DNA from: Corynebacterium vitaeruminis DSM 20294
GTDB taxonomy: Bacteria; Actinomycetota; Actinomycetes; Mycobacteriales; Mycobacteriaceae
Direction of reading: 5' to 3'
NCBI RefSeq assembly: GCF_000550805.1
Contig: NZ_CP004353.1
Span: 1,674,001-1,738,000 of the forward strand
Length of the DNA: 64,000 nucleotides
Part shown: positions 57,466-64,000 of the stretch, piece by piece
How the letters are laid out: each line of letters starts with the position of its first letter
Numbering within the stretch: position 1 is the stretch's first letter
Notes under the pieces: generated by a model
What the model was told of the DNA's origin: nothing
Seen by the model: only the letters and a program-made list of their open reading frames with translations
The model's database searches: none
Program-made: the position numbers and the translations under genes

Positions 57466-57804
57466 GTGAATGTCCTTTCCACCCACTCGAACGTCCAAGA
57501 AGTGGCCTCGTGCTTGCCGACGGGCCACGCGCCCACACCGGGCGCGATAGGCGGGCTGCTCCCGCCTTTCGGGTTTCCTACCCTCCTGCGCCCTGTGGCG
57601 TTTCTCGGGGCTCCGATCAACTACTTGGGCGAGGTGCGATATACACCATTAGTTGGATAGCAACAGTAGGATATCCTACCCCACCTTGTACCCGACTGGG
57701 CCCCGCGACCGCGCCGCCAGCCCCCGTTCGGCCCGTCGAGACGCCGAAAGAATCTTCGGCGCGCCTAACTCCAAATGTCGGGACCGCATAGTTAGCTAGT
57801 CTTT
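57466..57804. other. 339-bp divergent region between hemQ and the DUF3000 gene
   Basis: No gene is supported. It contains a 14-bp perfect palindrome (57666-57679) in a locally A+T-richer stretch, and a weak relative of the 13-bp motif (GCTTGCCGACGGG, 57513-57525). Confidence 0.6.
57666..57679. promoter_or_regulatory. Palindrome GTAGGATATCCTAC, candidate operator
   Basis: The 14 bases are fully self-complementary, about 200 bases from hemQ and 125 from the DUF3000 gene start. No known regulator consensus that I recall matches it. Confidence 0.45.
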
Positions 57805-58419
57805 GTGACCGAATCTCAAACGACGCCGACCAATCTCCACCGCTCGTCGGGGACCGAGAGCATCCCCGCGGACTTCTCGCGCGCGGTGGAATCGATGCAC
57901 CGCGCCGAGTTGAGGCCTGAGATTTCCATCGGGACGATTCGCCCGCCGCAGCGCCTGGCACCCTTCAGCCACGCCATCGGCCTCGAGGTCGTTCGCGAGT
58001 CCGACGACAACCCCTCCCAGGACTCCGACGGCGACGCCTTCGGCAGGCTCATCCTCCTCCACGACCCCAACGCCGACGAGACGTGGGAGGGCGCCATGCG
58101 GCTCGTGGCCTACATCCAGGCCGACATGGAAGACGCCGTGGCCAACGACCCGCTGCTGCCCGAGGTGGCCTGGCAGTGGCTCACCGAGGGGCTCGAGCTC
58201 GCCGGGGCCAAGTACACCAACCTCGGCGGCACGGTGACCTCCACCGCGTCGGTGCGCTTCGGCGAGATCGGTGGGCCGCCGCGCGCCTATCAGGTGGAGA
58301 TGCGCGCCAGCTGGACCGCCACGGACATCGACCTGGCCCCGCACGTCGAGGCCTTCTCCGCGGTGCTCGCCAACGTGGCGGGCCTCCCGCCGGAGGGAGT
58401 GGCTTCCCTCGGCGGCTAG
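57805..58419 (+). CDS. DUF3000 domain protein
   Basis: The 204-residue acidic protein has no signal or membrane helix. It shows FSRAVESMHRAELRPEI, RLAPFSHAIG, GRLILLHDPNADETWEGAMRLVAYIQADME and VTSTASVRFGEIGGPP, which fit the actinobacterial DUF3000 family (Rv2680 in Mtb). Function is unknown. It starts at GTG 57805 and lies 50 bases before the RNase D gene, likely cotranscribed. Confidence 0.85.
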   Translation: MTESQTTPTNLHRSSGTESIPADFSRAVESMHRAELRPEISIGTIRPPQRLAPFSHAIGLEVVRESDDNPSQDSDGDAFGRLILLHDPNADETWEGAMRLVAYIQADMEDAVANDPLLPEVAWQWLTEGLELAGAKYTNLGGTVTSTASVRFGEIGGPPRAYQVEMRASWTATDIDLAPHVEAFSAVLANVAGLPPEGVASLGG

Positions 58420-58469
58420 ACTTTAGGGGTCTATACAACTTTCCTACCGAGGACCGCATCCCTTCCGCC

Positions 58470-59669
58470 ATGTCTTTCATCGCTCGTCGCCCCGCCGAGG
58501 GCACCCCTGCCCTCCTGCACACCGGCGAGGAGGTCGCCCGCGCCGCCGGCGCTCTGGGCGCCGGACATGGACCCATCGCCATCGACGTCGAACGCGCCGG
58601 TGCGTACCTCTTTCGCGACGAGGCCTGCCTCATCCAGCTGCGCCGAGAGGGGGCAGGATCCTTCCTCCTCGACCCCCTGCGCGCGGGCCAGGCGATCGAG
58701 AACGAGCTCGCGCCCGTGCTCAACGACGCGGAGTGGATCCTGCACTCCGCCACCTCGGACCTGCCCAGCCTCTTCGACCTAGGCCTGCGCCCCGCCGCGT
58801 TATTCGACACGGAGCTGGCCGGGCGGTTCGGCGGGTTCGAGAGGGTCAACCTCGCAGCCTTGGTCGACGAGTTCTGCGACGTCACGCTGCTGAAGCAGCA
58901 CGGCAACGAGAACTGGTCGGTGCGCCCGCTGCCGCAGTCTTGGCTCAACTACGCGGCCCTCGACGTCGAATACCTCATCCCGCTCGCCGACGGCCTGCGC
59001 GAGGACCTCGACGCCAGCGACAAGCTCGACTGGTTCTACGACGAATGCGACTACATCGTCGATCGCTACCGCCACGGCGACCCGCACCCGACCAAGCAGT
59101 GGAGCGACACGAAGGGGATCTCGAGGCTGAAAAAGCGCAAGAGCCTCCAGATCGCGAGGCTTTTGTGGCAGCGCCGCTTCGACATCGCGCGCGACCGCAA
59201 CATCGCGGTCTCCCGGGTGCTTAAGGACAAGACTCTCGTCGCCATCGCCGAGCAGGCTCCTCGCAGCTACCAGCAGCTCAAGCGGGTCCCCTTCTACAGC
59301 GAGCAGGTCCGCCAGCACGCAAGCGTCTGGCTGGACGTCGTGCGCGACGTAGAGCAGCAAGACCCCGCGGGCTTCCCGAGCCGCGCAGAGCTGCGCCCGG
59401 CAGAGGAGCTTCCCGACGTCAGGGCGCTAAAAAACCAGTACCCCGACACCTGGGAGTCGATGCAGGACGCCCGCGACATGGTCTACGACCTAGGCCGCGA
59501 GCTGGAGATTCCCGCGGAGAACATTCTCAAGCCAGCGATCTTAAAGACCACCATCTGGGAGGCGCGCGACGGCGGGGTGGACATCGCCCGCGCGCTCACT
59601 AGGCGCGGCGCACGGCGCTGGCAGGTGGAGCTGACGGCACCGATCATCGCCGAGGCGCTCGGCTTCTAG
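58470..59669 (+). CDS. rnd: RNase D-family 3'-5' exoribonuclease
   Basis: The 399-residue protein has the DEDD exonuclease core: IAIDVERAG (first D and E), LHSATSDLPSLF (second D) and NYAALDVEYL (Y-x3-D). An HRDC domain follows, with AVSRVLKDKTLVAIAEQAP. It trims 3' ends of tRNA and other stable RNAs. ATG 58470 is chosen at the start of homology; the much longer frame upstream is the shadow of DUF3000. It converges with dxs. Confidence 0.92.
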   Translation: MSFIARRPAEGTPALLHTGEEVARAAGALGAGHGPIAIDVERAGAYLFRDEACLIQLRREGAGSFLLDPLRAGQAIENELAPVLNDAEWILHSATSDLPSLFDLGLRPAALFDTELAGRFGGFERVNLAALVDEFCDVTLLKQHGNENWSVRPLPQSWLNYAALDVEYLIPLADGLREDLDASDKLDWFYDECDYIVDRYRHGDPHPTKQWSDTKGISRLKKRKSLQIARLLWQRRFDIARDRNIAVSRVLKDKTLVAIAEQAPRSYQQLKRVPFYSEQVRQHASVWLDVVRDVEQQDPAGFPSRAELRPAEELPDVRALKNQYPDTWESMQDARDMVYDLGRELEIPAENILKPAILKTTIWEARDGGVDIARALTRRGARRWQVELTAPIIAEALGF

Positions 59670-59704
59670 GCCGAGGGTGGCTTTCTCTCCCGGCTCCTCG
59701 TCGC

Positions 59705-61684
59705 TTACTGTGCGGGCACCTCGTCTGGGGTGTCCGCGGTGTCCTCGGTGTCATCTATGTCCGCGGGGTCCTCGCTGAGGGATTCCTCGCCGAAGAGCTC
59801 CTGGGCCCAGCCGCGGATCGACTCCGCGATGCCTGCCTCGTCGAGCCCGACCTCGGCCATGAGCTCCCCGCGGCTCGCGTGCAGCGGGAACAGCTCGGGG
59901 AAGGCGATGTTGCGCACGGGGGTGTCCACGCCCGCGGCGTTGAGCGCCTCGTTGAGCATCGAGCCGACGCCGCCGTGGATGACGCCGTCCTCGACGGTGA
60001 CCACGAGGTCGTGGTCGTCCGCCATCGCGACGAGGCTCGGCGCGATCGGAACCACCCAGCGGGGATCGACGACGGTGACATCGAGGCCGTCGTTGACGAG
60101 CCCCTCCGCGACCGCCACGGCTGGCTGGGCCATCGCCCCGCAGGCGACGACGAGCACCGAGGGAGCATCGTCGCTCAGGGTCTCCTCGTCCTGGTAGAAC
60201 AGGATATCCACGCCGTCGGCGAGGCGCTCCTTTTCCTCGATGACCGCGGGCAGGTTGCCCTTGGGGAAGCGAACGATGGTCGGCGACTCGATCTCCAGCG
60301 CCTCCCGGAACTGCTCGACCAGCTGCTCGCCGTCGCGGGGCGCGGCGACCCTGATGCCCGGGATGATCCCGGCCAAGGACATGTCCCACACGCCGTTGTG
60401 GCTAGCTCCGTCGGAACCGGTGACGCCGGCGCGGTCGAGCACGATGGTGACCGGAAGCCCAAGGAGCGAGACGTCCATGAGCAGCTGGTCAAAGGCACGA
60501 TTCAGGAAGGTCGAGTAGATAGCGACCACGGGGTGCAGGCCGCCGAGCGCGAGGCCCGCCGCCGAGGTGAGCGCGTGCTGCTCCGCGATGCCGACGTCGA
60601 AGAAGCGTTCCGGGTAGGCCTTGCCGAAGGCCGAGAGCCCGGTGGGCCCAGCCATGGCCGCCGTGATGGCGACGATGTCGCTGCGCTCCCCGCCGACCGC
60701 GACGAGCTCCTTGGAAAACACCGAGGTCCAGCCGGGGCTCTTCGTCCCCACGGGCTCTCCGGTCTTCGGGTTGATGACGCCGGTGGAGTGCATGAGCTCG
60801 GCGACGTCGTTCTCCGCCGGGGCGTAGCCGCGGCCCTTCTCGGTGACGGCGTGGACGATGATCGGGCCGTTGTAGTCGCGGGCGTAGCGCAGCGCGGCCT
60901 CAATCGCCTTGAGGTTGTGCCCGTTGACGGGGCCCACATACTTCATGCCCAGCTCGGGGAACATCTCCGTGGGGATGACGGTGGACTTGACCCCCTCCTT
61001 GAAGGCGTGCAGCGCCTCGAAGGTGCGCTCGCCCACCCAACCCATGGACTTCAGCGTCGTCTTGCCGTGCTCCATGACGCGGTCATAGAAGGGCTGCATG
61101 CGCAGGTCGGCAAGGTTGTCGGCGAAGCCGCCGATGGTCGGGGAATAGCTGCGCCCGTTGTCGTTGACGATGATGACCACGTTGCGGTCCTTGCCCGCGG
61201 CGATGTTGTTGAGTGCCTCCCAGCACATGCCTCCTGTCAACGCCCCGTCGCCGACGATGACCACGGCCTGGCGGTCGGTCTCCCCCTTGATCTGGAAGGC
61301 CTTGGCGAGCCCGTCGGCGTAGCTCAGCGCTGCCGAGGCGTGCGAGGACTCGGTCCAGTCGTGCTCGCTCTCCGCGCGGCAGGTGTAGCCGGACAGGCCG
61401 CCCTTCTGGCGCAGGTTGTCAAAGTCCTCCGAGCGGCCGGTGAGGATCTTGTGCACGTAAGACTGGTGCGAGGTATCGAAGATGATGGGATCCTTGGGCG
61501 AATCGAACACCCGGTGCACGGCCAGCGTCAGCTCGACGACGCCGAGGTTCGGGCCCAAGTGCCCGCCCGTGGCCGAGACCTTCTCCACAAGAAAGTGCCG
61601 GATCTCCCCTGCCAGCTCCTCGAGCTCATCCGCCGAGAGTGCTTTCACGTCCGCGGGGGACTTGATGCGATTCAAAATACTCAT
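59705..61684 (-). CDS. dxs: 1-deoxy-D-xylulose-5-phosphate synthase
   Basis: The 659-residue thiamine-diphosphate enzyme condenses pyruvate and glyceraldehyde 3-phosphate, the first step of the MEP isoprenoid pathway. It has [27 protein letters not shown], the TPP motif [17 protein letters not shown] and the transketolase-like [15 protein letters not shown]. The C-terminus adds about 30 mostly Asp/Glu residues not found in E. coli Dxs. ATG 61684 begins the homology; the ribosome-binding site is not clear. Confidence 0.96.
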   Translation of the reverse strand: MSILNRIKSPADVKALSADELEELAGEIRHFLVEKVSATGGHLGPNLGVVELTLAVHRVFDSPKDPIIFDTSHQSYVHKILTGRSEDFDNLRQKGGLSGYTCRAESEHDWTESSHASAALSYADGLAKAFQIKGETDRQAVVIVGDGALTGGMCWEALNNIAAGKDRNVVIIVNDNGRSYSPTIGGFADNLADLRMQPFYDRVMEHGKTTLKSMGWVGERTFEALHAFKEGVKSTVIPTEMFPELGMKYVGPVNGHNLKAIEAALRYARDYNGPIIVHAVTEKGRGYAPAENDVAELMHSTGVINPKTGEPVGTKSPGWTSVFSKELVAVGGERSDIVAITAAMAGPTGLSAFGKAYPERFFDVGIAEQHALTSAAGLALGGLHPVVAIYSTFLNRAFDQLLMDVSLLGLPVTIVLDRAGVTGSDGASHNGVWDMSLAGIIPGIRVAAPRDGEQLVEQFREALEIESPTIVRFPKGNLPAVIEEKERLADGVDILFYQDEETLSDDAPSVLVVACGAMAQPAVAVAEGLVNDGLDVTVVDPRWVVPIAPSLVAMADDHDLVVTVEDGVIHGGVGSMLNEALNAAGVDTPVRNIAFPELFPLHASRGELMAEVGLDEAGIAESIRGWAQELFGEESLSEDPADIDDTEDTADTPDEVPAQ

Positions 61685-61978
61685 GCTGGAAGCTCGAGCA
61701 TCCTTTCCTGTTGGGACCACGGTGTATGGGCTGCTTGGGCCCTACCGGCAGGACGAGCGCGAAGCCGCCTACCCGGTCTCGCGGCACCACGTTATGCGCG
61801 GGCCGCCCTTCAAGGCCGGGGTCTTTGCAGCCCCACGGCCTCGTAGCTGCGAAAACTCATTTCGCTTTTAGCGTTGTCTACCCATATTACTAGGGCGGTT
61901 CATTGTTTAATGCATCGCGCGCGAAAAGGCGGCGAAAAGATGTTCGCCCACTTTCGTCGCGCGCCGCGCTCTGTGCTC
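61685..61978. other. 294-bp region between the methyltransferase and dxs genes
   Basis: No gene is supported. It should hold the dxs promoter; the most A+T-rich part is 61855-61915. Confidence 0.5.
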
Positions 61979-63238
61979 TTAGGACTGGGCGGGGCGAAAC
62001 AGCCCCACGGCCTCCATGTGGTGCGTGCCGGGGAAGGCGTTGAACAGCGCGAGCCTCTCAAGCTCGTATCCACGTTCGGTCCAGGTGCGCGCGTCCCTCG
62101 CGAAGGTCGCCGGATCGCATCCGATGTGGATGACCGCCTGGGGACCGCTGGCGGCGACCGCCTCGATCACGGCGGCGCCAGCCCCGACACGAGGCGGGTC
62201 GAGCACTACGACGTCCGCCTCGGGTAGCTGGTCGAGCGCGCCCTCCACGGTCGATGAGTGGAATACGACGCGGTCGGCGAGCCCGCCGGCTGCCGCGGCG
62301 GAGAAGGCCTTTCGTCCCGCCTTCGCAGCCTGCGGCGAGGTCTCCACGGAATGGACCAGCGAACCGGTGCCGAGGCCTTCAAGGATGGCCGGGGCGAACG
62401 CACCCACACCGCCGTAGAGGTCCCAGCCCACCGCGTGGTCTCCTCGCCGGGGGCTGATCTCAGCCTGGGAAATCCACTCGGCGATCAGCCGCGAATACGC
62501 CTCCGGGGCTTTTATGTGCGCCTGCCAGAAGGAGGCGGCGGGCAGCTCGAAGCGCACGCCGCCGACGGTCTGGGCGGCGAGGCCGCTTCCCTCGACGACC
62601 TTGGTCACCTTCTCGTTGCGGCGGCCACGCGGCGCGCGACGCACCTCGACCACGTGCCGGGCGCCTTCGTCGTCGCGCACGACCACGACCTCGCTGCCCG
62701 GGGTGAACTCCCGCGCGCCCTCGCCGACGATACCGTCGAGAAGCCCGTCGACGGCCTGCGTGCACGCGCGGTCCGTGACGATCTCGTTCGATTCCGACTT
62801 GCGCGTTCCGGCGTGCCCTTGCTTATCGACGCCAAGGCGAACGCGGGTGCGCCACCCCGAAGAAGGCTCAAGGTCGATGGCCTCGATCTCGGGGAAAGCC
62901 TCCAGACGGCTTAGGCGGCGGAGCTGGTCCTCCAGGATCGAACGCTTGAGCTCCAGCTCGCGGGCCGGATCGACGATGCCGAAGTCGCAGCAGCCTCCCC
63001 CCGCGGCCGCCGCGGGGCAACGCTCTGCCACGCGCATGGGCGACGGCGTGTCGATGCGCAGCGCCCTGCCGCGGGCGAAGCTCTTCTTCGACTCGGTGAT
63101 CTCGGCGACCAGGTCGTCGCCGGGCAGTCCGCCGCGCACGAAGACTACCTTGCCGTCGTCGAGGGCGATTCCCTCGCCCCCGTGCGCGATCCTCTCGATG
63201 TGGAGCGCGACCTGCTGGCCCTTTTGCACTGCTGGCAC
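61979..63238 (-). CDS. TrmA/RlmD-like class I SAM-dependent RNA methyltransferase
   Basis: The 419-residue protein has an N-terminal TRAM domain (IERIAHGGEGIA), a cysteine cluster CPAAAAGGGCCDFG that fits the [4Fe-4S] site of RlmD-like enzymes, and the methyltransferase core: WDLYGGVGAFAP (SAM motif I), VVLDPPRVGAG (motif IV) and IGCDPATFARD with the catalytic Cys. It probably makes 5-methyluridine in rRNA or tRNA. GTG 63238 overlaps the upstream stop (TAGTG). An exact copy of the 13-bp motif (62821-62833) lies inside the gene, in the codons for LGVDKQG. Confidence 0.9.
   Translation of the reverse strand: MPAVQKGQQVALHIERIAHGGEGIALDDGKVVFVRGGLPGDDLVAEITESKKSFARGRALRIDTPSPMRVAERCPAAAAGGGCCDFGIVDPARELELKRSILEDQLRRLSRLEAFPEIEAIDLEPSSGWRTRVRLGVDKQGHAGTRKSESNEIVTDRACTQAVDGLLDGIVGEGAREFTPGSEVVVVRDDEGARHVVEVRRAPRGRRNEKVTKVVEGSGLAAQTVGGVRFELPAASFWQAHIKAPEAYSRLIAEWISQAEISPRRGDHAVGWDLYGGVGAFAPAILEGLGTGSLVHSVETSPQAAKAGRKAFSAAAAGGLADRVVFHSSTVEGALDQLPEADVVVLDPPRVGAGAAVIEAVAASGPQAVIHIGCDPATFARDARTWTERGYELERLALFNAFPGTHHMEAVGLFRPAQS
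62821..62833 (+). repeat. Intragenic copy of the GCTTRTCGACGSC motif
   Basis: Exact match (GCTTATCGACGCC), part of a 24-base stretch (62816-62839) identical to 41076-41099. It is the only exact copy well inside a gene. Confidence 0.55.
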
Positions 63239-63969
63239 TAGTGATCGTGGCCTTTCGTTTCTTGCTGAGGCGATTCGAGTTCGACCGCCGTGGGTTCACC
63301 GCTGCCCGGTTCTTCGGCTTCGGGCTCGAGGTAGGAGTGGGCTCGCCGAACCATGAGGACAGTGTATAGCGTAACCACGCCCGTCAGCGGCCACCCCATG
63401 AGCATGCGGGCGAGCCACAGGCTGGTCGTGTCGTCGGCGTTGTAGAGCCAATTCTGCACGAAGAACCGCGCCAAGAACGCGATTCCCCAGCCGACCGTGG
63501 CATAGGCATACGCCTTGCGGGCTGGCGCCACCGAGCGCCACCTCATCCCGTCGCCGTTGATGCCCTTCCAGATGACGCCCACGAGCGGCCACCGGACCAA
63601 GACGGAGGCGAAGAATGCGACGCCGTAGAGCAGCGACATCCAGATTCCGTACAGGAAGTAGCCCTTCACGTCGCCGGTGAGCCAGGCGATGGCCACGCAG
63701 ATGGCCACGCCGACCAGCCCGGAGACGGCCGGCTGCACATTCTCTTTCCGAGCAATCCGCCACACGAAGATGGCCAACGCGAGCCCGAGCGAGGCGACGA
63801 TCGCGCCCACCAGCCCCCACGCCTTGTTCGCGGGAACGAAGACCAGGATGGGGAGCGTGCTGGACACCAGCCCGCTGAGCCCGCCCATCTGGTCGAGCAG
63901 GCTGGGAGCGTCCTCGTCTTCGGAGGGCTCGGCGCTTCGCAGGGGCTCCATATTGTTATCGGTGGTCAC
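63238..63969 (-). CDS. DUF3159 membrane protein
   Basis: The 243-residue protein has a charged N-terminus and five or six membrane helices: LGLVSSTLPILVFVPANKAWG leads, then GLVGAIVASLGLALAIFVWRIARKE, PAVSGLVGVAICVAIAWLTG, and a C-terminal pair near WLARMLMGWPLTGVVTLYTV. It matches the actinobacterial DUF3159 family, of unknown function. The tail is acidic and ends HDH. It starts at GTG 63969, and its stop overlaps the next gene's start, so these are coupled. Confidence 0.85.
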   Translation of the reverse strand: MTTDNNMEPLRSAEPSEDEDAPSLLDQMGGLSGLVSSTLPILVFVPANKAWGLVGAIVASLGLALAIFVWRIARKENVQPAVSGLVGVAICVAIAWLTGDVKGYFLYGIWMSLLYGVAFFASVLVRWPLVGVIWKGINGDGMRWRSVAPARKAYAYATVGWGIAFLARFFVQNWLYNADDTTSLWLARMLMGWPLTGVVTLYTVLMVRRAHSYLEPEAEEPGSGEPTAVELESPQQETKGHDH

Positions 63970-63976
63970 TAGGCTG

Positions 63977-64000
63977 CTACTCGGTTTCCTTCGCGGGCTG
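63977..64000 (-). CDS. C-terminal end of an upstream gene (possibly DUF3710)
   Basis: Reading in from the window edge, seven codons (QPAKETE) end in TAG at 63977, seven bases before the DUF3159 start. In related genomes a DUF3710 gene lies here, but only the context supports that name. Confidence 0.35.
   Translation of the reverse strand, partial: QPAKETE

Noticed and set aside
59879..61846. A 655-codon open frame opposite dxs
   Set aside because: Same type of antisense shadow; dxs is unambiguous.

Overview
The window is a GC-rich chromosomal segment of an actinomycete of the Corynebacterium type. The evidence is the gene content (PimA, PatA, PgsA, AftC, HemQ, DUF3000 and DUF3159 proteins, a CE1759-family FMN reductase), the many GTG/TTG starts, and a gene order that parallels two blocks of the Mycobacterium tuberculosis chromosome as I remember it (roughly Rv2551c-Rv2614c, then Rv2671-Rv2689c). 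No phage, insertion sequence, CRISPR array, rRNA or replication origin was seen.

Layout. 1-11 kb (minus strand): end of a prepilin peptidase gene, aroE, mltG, ruvX, alaS, rarA, a phosphotransferase-fold protein and aspS. 11-12.6 kb: a GNAT acetyltransferase and a membrane-anchored zinc metallopeptidase. 12.7-22.5 kb is the most accessory part: a SNF2 helicase, a YhgE/Pip membrane protein with an ABC-like partner that has lost its P-loop, a divergent TetR regulator, an FMN reductase, a HEPN-CBS protein and sdaA. 22.5-32.2 kb: hisS, a glyoxalase II-like hydrolase, tpx, a membrane-anchored cyclophilin, two paralogous small secreted proteins, rel, apt and a solute-binding lipoprotein. 32.3-39.6 kb: secF, secD, yajC, ruvB, ruvA, ruvC and yebC. 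40-48.5 kb: a thioesterase, a GT-C glycosyltransferase, the PI-mannoside operon (HIT, pgsA, patA, pimA, LemA-like protein) and thrS. 48.6-51.3 kb: DyP peroxidase, PCu(A)C copper chaperone and CopC. 51.6-53.8 kb: an amidohydrolase and seven tRNA genes, including a recently duplicated Gly-Val cassette. 54-64 kb: RibD-like reductase, aftC, msrB, hemQ, a DUF3000 protein, RNase D, dxs, a TrmA-like methyltransferase and a DUF3159 protein.

Functionally the window combines translation (four aminoacyl-tRNA synthetases, tRNAs), recombination (ruvABC, ruvX, rarA), protein export (secDF-yajC), stringent response and purine salvage (rel, apt), envelope lipoglycan and arabinogalactan synthesis (pgsA, pimA, patA, aftC), isoprenoid and heme synthesis (dxs, hemQ) and copper or oxidative-stress handling.

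The strongest unexplained signal is not a gene. A 13-bp motif, GCTTRTCGACGSC, occurs eight times exactly and several more times with one mismatch, nearly always between genes or just before a stop codon, about once per 5-10 kb. Other points worth checking are an apparent one-base frameshift at the end of apt, the tRNA duplication, the P-loop-less ABC protein, the HEPN-CBS protein and the paired small secreted proteins.
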